Part shown: positions 20,801 to 29,157 of the stretch, piece after piece
Layout of the letters: every line of letters begins with the position of its first letter
Numbering within the stretch: position 1 is the first letter of the stretch
Source: Pseudarthrobacter sp. AL07
GTDB lineage: Bacteria > Actinomycetota > Actinomycetes > Actinomycetales > Micrococcaceae
Reading direction: 5' to 3'
DNA length: 64,000 nucleotides
NCBI RefSeq assembly: GCF_029960665.1
Contig: NZ_JASBRB010000002.1
Coordinates: 124,001 to 188,000 of the forward strand
Program-made: the position numbers and the translations under genes
The notes under the pieces: generated by a model
What the model saw: only the letters and a program-made list of their open reading frames with translations
Told to the model about the DNA's origin: nothing
The model's database searches: none

Positions 20801-22321
20801 TCCCCGGTGTTCGGGAGTGGAGCGTTTGGCCATAGCTTCCCGCGCGTCGAGCAGGTCCTCGAGCCTGGCCACCAGGGAGGAGCCACTGGCTGAACCGGCG
20901 GCGAGGTGGTCGCCGCTGAGGGGACTGTGGCCGGAGCCCACGTGGGGCAGCCACTGCAGCCAGTCCCAGCGCTGCCGGGACTGCGCCGACGTAATGGCTG
21001 TCACCACGGCCTCCGCGGGCGAATGCAGCCCCACAAACTGCAGGACCATGCCGCGGGCAACGTCGTCCACCAGGCCCCGGGCCCCGGCCACGCCGAAGGA
21101 CCCTGCGGTGCGCAGCTGGGAGACCACCGGGACACCCTCGATGTCCCTGAACTGCTTCAGGCAGTCCTGGATCTCGCGCATGAATTCAGCTTCGGTGTCA
21201 TTGCTGTTGGGTTCCTCGAACAGGATGCGTGACGTTCCGGTGCCGAGCCCGAAGCGCAGGCCCAGGAAACCGGTGTGCTCAGGACGGTGGGTCCACAGCA
21301 GCGGACCGAGTTTGTAGATGGAATCCACGGTGTCACTGACCGACGGCGCTTCCTGCAGGCGGACCGCGCGTTCCACGTGCTGCAGTTCGGTGATGTCCTG
21401 CCGGAACGCGGCCATGGACTCCCGGAACTGTTTGAGCTGTTCCTTCTGCTGGCGCCTGGTCTGCATCTTGTGGTCCACATAGTGACCCACAATGAACAGC
21501 GGCATCATCATCATGAACACCACCGACAGGATGTTCCGGGTGACCGCGAACATGATGCCGCCCATCAGCAGCGGCGCCATCAGCATGATGTACGGGAACG
21601 GCTGGTGGTCCGGACGTTTGGGTCCGGCCGGCGGCACGCGCTTGGGCGCCTCGAAGCGGGGAACCACCCGTGGGGAGCGGTTGAAATCGACAAGGGGCGA
21701 CGTCGGTGCTGCCGCCTGGTTGCGGCCCAGCGGCACCACGGTGACGGTGGTCTCCCCCAGTGTCACCGTGTCGGAGGAGTTCAGGGTGGCCCGGGTGACC
21801 GGCAGGCCGTCCATCAGGAGGCCGTTGGCGGAGTTGGTGTCCACGATCTCCACGCTCTCGCCCACGGTGATGCGGGCGTGGCGCTTGGAGGTCAGGGGGT
21901 CCGTGAGCCGGATGTCAACGTCCCGGTCCCGGCCGATGTAGCTGGTGCCGGAAGGCAGCGAAAACTCCTGGCCGACGTCGGGCCCGGAAAGGATCCGCAA
22001 GGTGGCTGCGGCGGGTCCTCGATTGGCGCCGGGGGCGTTGAAAAGTTCGCTGACTTCGGTCAGGGACACCACGGAGCCCGGGCGCAGGCCCGACTCCAGG
22101 AGGTTGTCCGTGCGGGTCAGGACGCTGCCGCGCATGCCGCCGCCCACAAATGCCTCGTCGATGCGGAGCGAAAGGTTTTCCGGTGCCGGCGATCCCTTGC
22201 GGTCGGGGTCCGCGACCCAAAGCTGGGTGGCGATGTCCGCCACCGTGGCCAGGCCGTCGACGGTCACGGCCAGGTCCTTGGTTTCCGCCGGGTCCCGGCG
22301 GAGTGTCAGCCGGATCCTCAT
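17876..22321 (-). CDS. EssC/EccC-like FtsK/SpoIIIE ATPase with FHA domain
   Basis: Protein of 1481 residues, almost the same length as Firmicute EssC/YukB. In order: an N-terminal beta-rich domain (1-110), an FHA domain (about 124-180: GRDRDVD, SKRHARI, NSANGLLMDG), two membrane helices (about 240-285), a coiled region (QKEQLKQFRESMAAF), and three FtsK-type ATPase modules. Module 1 (near 700) is intact: GGTTGAGKSEF and IIVVDEFAAL. Module 2 (near 1027) has GTGGSGKS but a Walker B with DG instead of DE. Module 3 (near 1305) has GPPGAGRT, with Arg for the key Lys, and no Walker B acid pair. One canonical and two degenerate modules is the pattern of type VII secretion motors. No WXG100 substrate is seen nearby. 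It is the last gene of the operon, with a 4-base overlap to the gene before. Confidence 0.85.
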   Translation of the reverse strand: MRIRLTLRRDPAETKDLAVTVDGLATVADIATQLWVADPDRKGSPAPENLSLRIDEAFVGGGMRGSVLTRTDNLLESGLRPGSVVSLTEVSELFNAPGANRGPAAATLRILSGPDVGQEFSLPSGTSYIGRDRDVDIRLTDPLTSKRHARITVGESVEIVDTNSANGLLMDGLPVTRATLNSSDTVTLGETTVTVVPLGRNQAAAPTSPLVDFNRSPRVVPRFEAPKRVPPAGPKRPDHQPFPYIMLMAPLLMGGIMFAVTRNILSVVFMMMMPLFIVGHYVDHKMQTRRQQKEQLKQFRESMAAFRQDITELQHVERAVRLQEAPSVSDTVDSIYKLGPLLWTHRPEHTGFLGLRFGLGTGTSRILFEEPNSNDTEAEFMREIQDCLKQFRDIEGVPVVSQLRTAGSFGVAGARGLVDDVARGMVLQFVGLHSPAEAVVTAITSAQSRQRWDWLQWLPHVGSGHSPLSGDHLAAGSASGSSLVARLEDLLDAREAMAKRSTPEHRGSVDPARDEVPAPVLPAVLVIVDDDAPVDRGRLTRLAERGPDSGVHVMWVATDIQALPAACRDFMVVDGENGTTTGQVRLGRHTYPVSCESLDAELAAQLARMLAPVVDVGKPVSDDSDLPRAVSYATLIGKDFLDNPQAVAERWVENNSVHASAVPNRKDNGTLRALVGSKGIEPLYLDLKNEGPHALVGGTTGAGKSEFLQSWVMGMAAAYSPDRVSFLFVDYKGGAAFADCLSLPHTVGLVTDLSQHLVRRALTSLRAELHYREHLLNRKKAKDLLGLQREADPEAPPYLIIVVDEFAALATEVPEFVDGVVDVAARGRSLGLHLILATQRPAGVIKDSLRANTNLRVALRMADEDDATDILGVPDAAYFDPSIPGRGAAKTGPGRIQGFQTGYAGGWTTEKPQRPQIDIVEMAFGSGPSWEAPAPEKPVKEAPAGPNDIARMTTNIVRAAESLAIRPPRKPWLDELAKTYDFSKLPNPRTDERLLLGVADDPARQEQPTVFYEPDQDGNMAIYGTGGSGKSAALRGIAIAAAVTPRGGPVHIYGIDCGSSGLKMLEELPHVGEIINGDDVERVGRLLRLLRDIADERSARFAEVRASTIVEYRTLANRPDEKRIFVLLDGISAFRETYEFSRLSALWDIFLQLATDGRPLGIHLVVTGDRPNAVPATLLASIQRRLVLRLTSEDDYMSMDVAKDVLTSSSPPGRGMLGGYEVQLAVLGGNSNLALQAREVHKLSQAMLRQGLESAPKIQRLPELVDLDVLPAGSPELPVIGVDDETLQPAEIMAQGPLLLAGPPGAGRTVALVTLAYALRRSNPDTELVYIGSRRSAVASLPLWNRSVVGAEDLAEIIEDLTEHSSGNPGKLAIFIEGLTEFTDTVAESGVSQLVSASIKADQWVIGESETSTWSSAWSLAQPFKSGRRGLLINPGDIEGDSLLNTSLGRVSPEFIPGRGYIVGRGKARKLQIALPPENRG

Positions 22322-23022
22322 CCTTCGTCCACGCCCCTCATCTTTTCCAGTAAGTACAAATCGTCGGGCGTGACCAGGTGGGACGTGACGGCGTGCTCGA
22401 CGAGCCTCGCGCGCCGGTTGGTGGCCAGTTTCCCGCCGCCGCCGCGCAGGCCCACCACGCCCACGCGGTCAAGTTTGTCGCAGACGTTATCCAGCTTCCG
22501 GTTGAACCGGGTGAGTGCCCAGCCCAGGGTCTTGGCCGCTGCTGCCGAGGACGGGATGGCGCTGAACCCGGTCCCTTCGCGCCGGAGCATGGGTTCGGCG
22601 AGAGCTACGATGAGGGCCCGTTGGGAGTCGGTGAAGACCACGGGGCCGATGGTGGTGTCGCCGTTACTGTCGTCCTCCCGTGATTCCTGGCGGAACGACG
22701 GCGTCTTGAGGTGGACGGCGAACTCATATGTGGTGGGCCCGGCGGTGAAAATGACGTTTGTGTGGCTGAACACCAGCGGGATGCGCGCACCCGGCGACAG
22801 CCAGGCCTGCATCCCGCCGGAACCGTCCGCAACCGTGGCGGAGAGCATCCCGCCCACGTTGCTTAGCCACCAGATCCCGTCGTAGCGGGCCACTTGCAGG
22901 AACTGGCGGTGAAGGTACGGGTTGTCGTCCACTTCCAGGTCGCCTTCTCGGCCGATGTTGAAGATTTCCTCATCGGACGGTTCGTACCACTCACCACAGA
23001 AATCTATTGCTAGATCCCCCAT
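22318..23022 (-). CDS. FHA-like and helix-turn-helix protein of the operon
   Basis: Protein of 234 residues. The first 110 residues resemble a divergent FHA domain: FNIGREGDLEVDDNPYLHRQFLQV keeps the G-R and the R/H of the phospho-Thr loop region, and WWLSNVGG stands at the place of the N-G motif. The second half, from FTDSQRALIVALAEPML on, is helical with KTLGWALTRFNRKLDNVCDKLDRVGVVGL, which looks like a winged helix-turn-helix found in regulators. It could read the phosphorylation state set by the kinase and the phosphatase of the same operon and act on DNA or on the FtsK-like protein; this is inference. The stop overlaps the start of the FtsK-like gene (ATGA). A 61-bp gap separates it from the kinase gene. 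Confidence 0.7.
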   Translation of the reverse strand: MGDLAIDFCGEWYEPSDEEIFNIGREGDLEVDDNPYLHRQFLQVARYDGIWWLSNVGGMLSATVADGSGGMQAWLSPGARIPLVFSHTNVIFTAGPTTYEFAVHLKTPSFRQESREDDSNGDTTIGPVVFTDSQRALIVALAEPMLRREGTGFSAIPSSAAAAKTLGWALTRFNRKLDNVCDKLDRVGVVGLRGGGGKLATNRRARLVEHAVTSHLVTPDDLYLLEKMRGVDEG

Positions 23023-23083
23023 TTTCCGTGCCTCCTCGTCGGGCAGTGCCCGCGTTCACTACCGGTTCCGGTCTGCTTTGCCG

Positions 23084-24925
23084 TCACTTGCGGGTGCAGG
23101 CGATCGAGTCTTCTTCCAACGGTGAGAACGCGCCGTCGCTCCTGACGATCATCACCTGGATACAGGTGGATTCCGTCGGATTCAGCGCAACCTGGGCGGT
23201 TGGCTCGGCAGTGGACTGGTACCCGCCGTTGTTGCCTAATGCGTAGACCCGCCACTTATAGGCGTCGCCCGACTTCGGCTGCGGATTAGTCCACGTGAAC
23301 GTCGCCTTGCCGGTAGCGTCCACAGTTCCCGCCAGGTTGGCGACGTCGGGAACTGTCCCGTTGTCGAGGGCATCCGCAGGAGGTTTGCTGACTCGGGCGG
23401 TCTCTTTGACCTTCGGTGCCTGAACTGAGGACGCCAGCACAATTCCGACAATGATGGCGAGGACCAGCAGCGTTCCGCCCGCAGCGGCAAGCCACACGTT
23501 GCGCTTGCCGTGGTCGGGTGCCGCCTTGGGGGCGGGTTCGGCGACCGGGGCGGGACGGCTGATCGTCGCGTCAATCTCGGGCCCGCCCCCCGCCGCCCGG
23601 TGGCCGGGGGCGCCCGGCTGGCCGGCCTGCTGTCTTGGCTGGTGGCCGGTTTGTTGGCCAGACTGTGCAGGAAGGAGCCGTGGGCGCTGGACAGTTGCGT
23701 CCGGCACGGACCCGTACCCGGCCGCCGGTTCTTTGCCGCGGAGCATCGTGGCATGCTCCCACTCCCCCGCGGGGCTGCTGCCGTCCTGACTGCCGCCCAC
23801 CCGCGGGCTGTCCTGTTGGCCGGCAAAGAGCTTGCCCGGAACCTGGGGCCCAGGTCCTGCCGGGGCCCCAGGTTCCGGGGGGAACCCGTCACGTGGAATG
23901 CCCGACGGCGGCGCACCGGTTCCGGGGCCTTGCGGCCGGGTGCGTGCCGGGAAAGTAGGGGCACTGCCGGTCTGCTCCGGATCGATGGCCGCGATGCTCC
24001 GGACGCGGGTTTCCTCGAAGCCGTCATCGGGGTGGTTTTCTTCGACTTGCTGCTCTTCGAGTACCTCGAACGGCGTGACCGAGAGGTTCAGTTCGGCCTG
24101 GATCCGCTGCAGGGCGAGGGCAAACGCGTGGGCTGAGGAGTACCGGGACGCCGCGGACTTGGCCATTGCCGTGGACAGTGCCCGCTCCAGTGACTCCGGA
24201 ACGTCGGCCCGGCCCAGGCGCGGCAATGCCGCGCTGGTGATCCGCGAGATCAGTTCCCGCTGGGAGTTATCGGTACCGGGCATCACGAACGGAGACCTGC
24301 CGGCCAGCAGTGTGTACAGCGTTGCGCCCAGTGCCCAGACATCCACCATCACGCCGTCCACGGGGCCGTCCGCGAACTGTTCCGGCGGCGACCACGGAAT
24401 GGACATCCCGGCGTCCTCGTCGGCGTCGCCGCCCAGCGTGCCCGAGATCCCGAAGTCCGTCAGGGCCGGCCGGTTGTAGTCGGTCACGAGGATGTTTGCG
24501 GGCTTGATGTCCCGGTGGGCGATGCCGGCCCGGTGCGCGGTCTCGACGGCGGAGGCCACCTGGATGCCGACGGCCAGGACCTCATCAACGCTGAAGCGCT
24601 GACGGCGGTACCGGACGTCCAGGCTGGGCCTGGAGCAGTACTCCATGGCCAGGTAGGAGTGGCCGGCCTCGGTCACCTCGGCCTCGAAGATGGTCACGAT
24701 GTAAGGGTGGGAGGAGAGCTGGGCCATCAGGTTGGCCTCGGACTCGAACCTGCGCCGGGCACCCTCGGTCTTCAGGTCCGACAGAAGGACCTTGACCGCC
24801 ACCTTCCGGCGCGGCCGGTCCTGTTCGTAGAGGTAGACGTCGGAGAACCCGCCGGAGCCGAGCAGGCTGATGTACGTAAACCCCGGGATGGGGGGCGGCG
24901 GCGCAACAGGCCGTTTGGAACTCAA
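23084..24925 (-). CDS. transmembrane Ser/Thr protein kinase with fibronectin-like ectodomain
   Basis: Protein of 613 residues. The kinase domain has the Gly loop GSGGFSDVY (residues 23-31), ATP Lys45 in VAVKVLL, HRDIKPAN with catalytic Asp139, and DFG at 157-159; all key residues are present. A long Pro/Gly/Gln-rich linker (about 300-470) leads to one membrane helix (about 476-502) and an extracellular domain of ~110 residues with Fn3-like strands (ATFTWTNPQPKSGDAYKWRVYALG) and two Cys near its end that may pair. PknB-type kinases normally carry PASTA repeats there; these are absent. The start is TTG at 24925, overlapping the FHA gene stop (TTGA) with GGAG upstream. A strong DNA hairpin lies in the linker region (23835-23879). 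Confidence 0.93.
   Translation of the reverse strand: MSSKRPVAPPPPIPGFTYISLLGSGGFSDVYLYEQDRPRRKVAVKVLLSDLKTEGARRRFESEANLMAQLSSHPYIVTIFEAEVTEAGHSYLAMEYCSRPSLDVRYRRQRFSVDEVLAVGIQVASAVETAHRAGIAHRDIKPANILVTDYNRPALTDFGISGTLGGDADEDAGMSIPWSPPEQFADGPVDGVMVDVWALGATLYTLLAGRSPFVMPGTDNSQRELISRITSAALPRLGRADVPESLERALSTAMAKSAASRYSSAHAFALALQRIQAELNLSVTPFEVLEEQQVEENHPDDGFEETRVRSIAAIDPEQTGSAPTFPARTRPQGPGTGAPPSGIPRDGFPPEPGAPAGPGPQVPGKLFAGQQDSPRVGGSQDGSSPAGEWEHATMLRGKEPAAGYGSVPDATVQRPRLLPAQSGQQTGHQPRQQAGQPGAPGHRAAGGGPEIDATISRPAPVAEPAPKAAPDHGKRNVWLAAAGGTLLVLAIIVGIVLASSVQAPKVKETARVSKPPADALDNGTVPDVANLAGTVDATGKATFTWTNPQPKSGDAYKWRVYALGNNGGYQSTAEPTAQVALNPTESTCIQVMIVRSDGAFSPLEEDSIACTRK
23835..23879. repeat. perfect 17-bp inverted repeat inside the kinase linker
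   Basis: CCCGGAACCTGGGGCCC at 23835-23851 pairs without mismatch with 23863-23879 across an 11-base loop. It lies in coding sequence for the Pro/Gly-rich linker. Its GGGGCCC core resembles the intergenic hairpin at 12935-12989. Confidence 0.75.
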
Positions 24926-26778
24926 AGAATCTCCTCAAAACGCAATGAGATATCGTCACCCAATTCGGCGATGTCGCCGTCGAGCAGGATGGCCATCTCG
25001 TTCTGGGCCAGGCGGCGGGGCGGCTGGCCCTCGCGGACCAGGACCGTGCCGTTGGTGGCCTTCAGATCGCAGAGCATCACGTGCCAGCCTTCCAACCGCA
25101 CTTCCACGTGGGAGCGCGAGATGTCGCCGCTGGGGCTGGGCACCTGGACCAACCTCGGCATAACACCTCCGTGGACCCGGGAAACAGAAGGCTGCCGCCC
25201 AATGACCAGAGACTGGTCCAGGTCAACCAGCGCACCCGTCGAGATCCGCATCCGGCCCAGCCGTGGCCGGGACACCTGGACGGCGTCGGCGGGCAGCGGC
25301 GAGCCACAGGCAGCGCACTGCGAATGGGTGGGCGGATTCGCGTGTCCCCGATCGCAAACCCGGGCCAGTACCAGGGGGCCGGCGGCGGCCTCCGGCTCCG
25401 GAACCGGGGCGGGATGTGCGGCCATTCCGGCAAGGTCGCCCTTCATGATCGTGTGGCCATCGTGGTCAGCGTCGAAGGCGTCCGGGTCCACAGCCGACTC
25501 CCCCGCGCGGACTTCTGCCTGCACCTCCGACGGCGGCAGATTCAACGACGGCGGATTGAACGACGGCGGATTGAACGACGGCGGCAGATTCAACGACGGC
25601 GCACTGGACGACGCCGCAGCCTGGGCAGCGGGCGCACTCCCGCTTGTCCGCCACGGGACCGAGTCGATGAGTCCGCCCATCATCCTGGCGGCCGCTGCGG
25701 CGGCAGGCGGGGTGGGAGGTGGGCCTGCCAGTTCGTGGGAAGGCGGGGCGGGGGCGAGGCTGGCGGCTGCGTCCGACTGCCCTGCGGCGTCCCCCTCTGC
25801 CGCATCCACCGGTGCCGGAGCCGCGTCGACCGGTGCCGCAGCAGCGCTGTGATCGTCGTCTTCGGGGTCGTCGCGGACGGCTGCGTCCTCGATGCGGCGG
25901 ACAACAGTCCTCTCCCAGAGGTGGTCGTAGCTGCCGGTCATTTCGTGGGCCGGGACCTGATCCGGATGGGCGGTGGGCTCCGGTTCCGGCTCGGGTTCAA
26001 GGTCCGTATGGGTCTCCGGCGCTTCAGCCGCAAAATTGGAGTCCTCGTCCATAAGCCCCATCACCGTCTCGGCCGAGACCTCCCGGTCGTGTTCCGGCTC
26101 CGCCGCCGATTCGGGTTCAGACGCCAGTTCATGTTCCGAAGCCGGTTCGGGTTCCGGCTGCGCTTCCAGTTCAGTTACCGGCACTGATTCGGATGAAGGC
26201 TCCGCGTCAGTTTCAGGGACCAGTTCAGTTTCAGGGGCCGGGCCGGCGTCCGCCACGAGGACGACGGCGCCGATAAGGGTGGGTGCCCCAGCTTCAGCGG
26301 GGGTGGCCGAAAGGGAAACCACCTCGTCCGCCGGGGCTCCGGCGAGAGACACCGTCAGCGACTCCAGCAGGACCACGCCTTCGCTGAGCGGCAACACGGG
26401 TCCGGGATGGCTGTCCCCGGCTACAGTGAGGCGGTACCACTCGGGTGTGTCCAAGCGGCGCTCCGTCCAGGTGGTGACGTCCCGCCCGTTCAGGTCCACG
26501 GGGCCGCCGGGCAGCTGCACGGTCAGGTCCAGGTCGCCGCGGAGGAAGATCCTGAGCGCGTCACCGGAATCGACTATCCCGAAGGACGGTATCTGCGCCA
26601 GGGAAACGCCGAAGCTGCTGGTGACCGCGTGGAGCACCTCGTGGACTTCCGGAGCGCCCTCCAGCAGTTCCCACAGGGACTGGACCAAGGCCGGCGGGGT
26701 CCCGGGCCCCAGGAGGACCACAGTGTTGGCCCGGACAACGCCGAGCCAGGTGCCCGCGGTGTACGTTGCGGTTGGCAT
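24922..26778 (-). CDS. zinc-ribbon and FHA-domain protein
   Basis: Protein of 618 residues. It begins with about 180 residues of beta-rich sequence (TATYTAGTWLGVVRANTVVLL, PGGPVDLNGRDV), then a long low-complexity acidic and Pro/Ala-rich middle (repeated EPEPEP, ASEPES), a Cys4 zinc ribbon (CDRGHANPPTHSQCAAC), and a C-terminal FHA domain (LVIGRQPSV, GDISRSHVEV, DLKATNGTVL). FHA domains bind phospho-threonine, so this is a likely substrate or reader of the kinase encoded next, with which it overlaps by 4 bases. The ATG at 26778 follows GGAGGGG and lies 1 base after the phosphatase stop; a longer frame upstream has no ribosome site. Confidence 0.88.
   Translation of the reverse strand: MPTATYTAGTWLGVVRANTVVLLGPGTPPALVQSLWELLEGAPEVHEVLHAVTSSFGVSLAQIPSFGIVDSGDALRIFLRGDLDLTVQLPGGPVDLNGRDVTTWTERRLDTPEWYRLTVAGDSHPGPVLPLSEGVVLLESLTVSLAGAPADEVVSLSATPAEAGAPTLIGAVVLVADAGPAPETELVPETDAEPSSESVPVTELEAQPEPEPASEHELASEPESAAEPEHDREVSAETVMGLMDEDSNFAAEAPETHTDLEPEPEPEPTAHPDQVPAHEMTGSYDHLWERTVVRRIEDAAVRDDPEDDDHSAAAAPVDAAPAPVDAAEGDAAGQSDAAASLAPAPPSHELAGPPPTPPAAAAAARMMGGLIDSVPWRTSGSAPAAQAAASSSAPSLNLPPSFNPPSFNPPSLNLPPSEVQAEVRAGESAVDPDAFDADHDGHTIMKGDLAGMAAHPAPVPEPEAAAGPLVLARVCDRGHANPPTHSQCAACGSPLPADAVQVSRPRLGRMRISTGALVDLDQSLVIGRQPSVSRVHGGVMPRLVQVPSPSGDISRSHVEVRLEGWHVMLCDLKATNGTVLVREGQPPRRLAQNEMAILLDGDIAELGDDISLRFEEIL
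25529..25609. repeat. short tandem repeats in the FHA-protein linker
   Basis: Five units of 18, 15, 15, 18 and 15 bp, each beginning GACGGCG and mostly ending in AAC, run in tandem. In the minus-strand protein they give SLNLPPSFNPPSFNPP-type units. All units are multiples of three, so copy-number change keeps the frame. Confidence 0.85.
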
Positions 26779-26779
26779 G

Positions 26780-27682
26780 TCAGCGTTCCCCTCCTTCGTC
26801 GTCCTGGCCGGCCGGCCGGCTGGCGTCAACAATCCGTGCCCGGGGCAGGGTGTCCTCCTCTGCCGCATCAGCGGCGCGGCGGGGGGCTGTGGTGGCCAGG
26901 CCGCCGTCGTTCATCACGTTCCTGGCGTCCACCACAATGACGGTGACGTTGTCCCTTCCGCCATTGCGGAGCGCGGCCTGGATCAGGGCATCCACGGCGT
27001 CCTGCGGGTGGCCCACGGTGCTCAGGATCCGGAAAATGTGCTCATCCGTCAGCTCTCCATTGAGCCCGTCCGAACAGACCATGATCCGGTCGCCTTCTTC
27101 AACAGGCAGGAGCCAGTAATCGGCTTCGGTCTCGTCCCCGGTTCCCAGCGCCCTCGTAACCACGTGGCGGCGGGGATGAACGGTGGCCTGCTCAGGCGTG
27201 ATTTCACCGGCATCCACGAGTTCCTGGACCTCCGAGTGGTCCACACTGACCTGCTCGAAGTGCCCTTGGCTCAGCCGGTACGTGCGGGAATCCCCGATGT
27301 TCATGACCAGCCAGTACGGCATGCCCATCTGTTCCACCACAACGGCCCCGGTGAGCGTGGTCCCGGCGCGGGCACCGGTCACCTCCCGGATGGAACTGTC
27401 GGCGCGGAGCAAGTATTGCTGGAGCACCGCCGCCGTGACGCTGCGCTCCCCGGTGGCGAGCTGTGGCATGGCAGCGAGGGCGCGGACGCACATGCCGCTG
27501 GCAATCTCGCCTGCTTCATGTCCGCCCATGCCGTCCGCCACGGCGAAGACGGGGTCGGAGGCGATGAAGGAATCCTCGTTCAATTCCCGGCGCAGCCCGC
27601 GGTCCGTGCCGTAGCCGTAACTCAGGCTGAGGCCGGTTCCGTGGTCTGCGTCAGCTGAGTCACTGGCGGGCTGGGAGTTCAT
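26780..27682 (-). CDS. PP2C-family protein Ser/Thr phosphatase
   Basis: Protein of 300 residues. The PP2C metal-binding motifs are complete: GLRRELNEDSFI (Asp37), FAVADGMGGHEAGE (Asp50 and Gly51), VCSDGLNGELTDEH and GRDNVTVIVVD near the end. It removes phosphate from Ser/Thr residues of proteins and is the natural counterpart of the kinase two genes downstream. There is no membrane segment, so it acts in the cytoplasm. Its ATG overlaps the stop of the RDD/FHA gene by 4 bases and its stop is 1 base before the next start. Confidence 0.95.
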   Translation of the reverse strand: MNSQPASDSADADHGTGLSLSYGYGTDRGLRRELNEDSFIASDPVFAVADGMGGHEAGEIASGMCVRALAAMPQLATGERSVTAAVLQQYLLRADSSIREVTGARAGTTLTGAVVVEQMGMPYWLVMNIGDSRTYRLSQGHFEQVSVDHSEVQELVDAGEITPEQATVHPRRHVVTRALGTGDETEADYWLLPVEEGDRIMVCSDGLNGELTDEHIFRILSTVGHPQDAVDALIQAALRNGGRDNVTVIVVDARNVMNDGGLATTAPRRAADAAEEDTLPRARIVDASRPAGQDDEGGER

Positions 27683-29157
27683 GCCTGTCCTAGGTGGAAG
27701 GAACGGTCACCAAAGTGGACAGTGGCTCCCGGGCTGACAAAGATGGGTACACCCGGCTGCAGCGGCGTGCGCCGGCCGTCCGGCGTGGTGACGGCGCTGC
27801 CGTTGGTGGAATTTCGGTCCGTCACCCAGATGCCGGCGCCGTCGGTCAGCAGGTGGAGGTGTGTCTTGGAGATCGAGCGGCCGGGATCGTTGACTGCCAG
27901 CAACTGGGCCTGCTGCTCCCCCGCCTGGCCCAGGGGGTTCCGGCCCAACAGGACGTTGCGGTCGAGCTGGAAGTCCCGGCCGTCGTCGAGCTTTATCCGC
28001 AGCACGGCGACGGGCGCCGCATACGTTGCGCCGCCGCGCATCTGCGTACGGTCGAGGTCGTCATCGGGATGGGTCCGGGTGGCCGGCGCGGGAACCGCCG
28101 GGGCTGCAGTCTGCGCCTGCGGCGCCTGAAAAGGAGCGGACGACGGCGGCGCGTACGGCTGGGGTGCGAAGGACGGCTGTGCGGACCGCTGCACGGGTTG
28201 TTGGGCCGGCGGCTGCCATGCCTGCACCGATGGCTGGGCCACGGCCGCCTGGGCGTTCACGACCTGGGGCGGCTTTGCGGCCCCAGCGACTGGCGAGGCG
28301 ACCTGCTGGACAGGAGGGAGGTCCAGGGGCGCGAAACTGTACGGTCCCTGGATGCCGCCGGAGGTAATGGGGTTGCGGCCGTCCTTGACGTCGAACACCA
28401 GTGTTTTGGCGGCGGTGTCATGCCAGCCACGGAGCCTGCCGTCGCGGTCCCAGGTGTTGGAAACCACCACAAGTACGGCCCACACGGCGCCGATCAACAG
28501 CAGCGGGCCGAGGATGAAGACGGCCACATCGAACCATTTGAAGATGACGACGGCCACGGCGGCCAGGAGCGTCAGGATGATGCCTGCGCCGGTGATGAGG
28601 CCGCGCAGGAACACTCCCCCTGCGCCGGGGGCGTAACCATCCTTGTCAGCGCTGCGGATGCCCATGACGTGGTTGCCGAGGGTCTTCCCGGAGCGGCCTT
28701 CCATGCCCACCAGGACCGCCAGATAGACCAGTGTCAGCCCCAGGCCGATGCTGCCGAACAGGACCAGCGATCGGGTGTCGTAGATGATGAAGCCGCCGCT
28801 TTGGGTGCGGGTGATTCCCGCGAACCCGATGGCGAAAGTCACCACCAGGACCGCGACGGGGGCCAGCCAGTCGAGCACCGCTGCGCCGAGCCTTTTCCCT
28901 GCTGTCGCCGGAACAAGCTCAAGATTGGCTGCCATTCCCGTTCCTCCCCCTGGAGCCGTTTGTACTACCGGGATAGTACCGGGATTCTGGCTGGCGTGCG
29001 CCGCCGCACGCTCCATCATGGCCCGCTGTGCATGGTCCACGTTGCGTCCGCTGCGTGCCGCCCTGTTGGGAAGCGGAGCACCGCACGCCGGACAGAATGT
29101 GGCGCCGCGCCGGATCAGTTGCTGGCACCGCTGGCAGCGCTGGGCCTCGTTCATCAT
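27679..29157 (-). CDS. RDD-family membrane protein with zinc ribbon and FHA domain
   Basis: Protein of 492 residues. Order: N-terminal Cys4 zinc ribbon (CQRCQQLIRRGATFCPAC), an RDD membrane domain with about four helices (GKRLGAAVLDWLAPVAVLVVTFAIG, and GKTLGNHVMGIRS), a long Pro/Gln/Ala-rich linker, and a C-terminal FHA domain (LLGRNPLG, RSISKTHLHL, DRNSTNGSAV). This would place a phospho-Thr reader on the inner face of the membrane. The RDD part is of unknown transport or scaffold role. The first ATG overlaps the stop of the transglutaminase-like gene. Confidence 0.9.
   Translation of the reverse strand: MMNEAQRCQRCQQLIRRGATFCPACGAPLPNRAARSGRNVDHAQRAMMERAAAHASQNPGTIPVVQTAPGGGTGMAANLELVPATAGKRLGAAVLDWLAPVAVLVVTFAIGFAGITRTQSGGFIIYDTRSLVLFGSIGLGLTLVYLAVLVGMEGRSGKTLGNHVMGIRSADKDGYAPGAGGVFLRGLITGAGIILTLLAAVAVVIFKWFDVAVFILGPLLLIGAVWAVLVVVSNTWDRDGRLRGWHDTAAKTLVFDVKDGRNPITSGGIQGPYSFAPLDLPPVQQVASPVAGAAKPPQVVNAQAAVAQPSVQAWQPPAQQPVQRSAQPSFAPQPYAPPSSAPFQAPQAQTAAPAVPAPATRTHPDDDLDRTQMRGGATYAAPVAVLRIKLDDGRDFQLDRNVLLGRNPLGQAGEQQAQLLAVNDPGRSISKTHLHLLTDGAGIWVTDRNSTNGSAVTTPDGRRTPLQPGVPIFVSPGATVHFGDRSFHLGQA

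Noticed and set aside
25529-25609. A CRISPR-like array
   Set aside because: The repeats are 15-18 bp, directly adjacent with no spacers, and lie in frame in a coding region.
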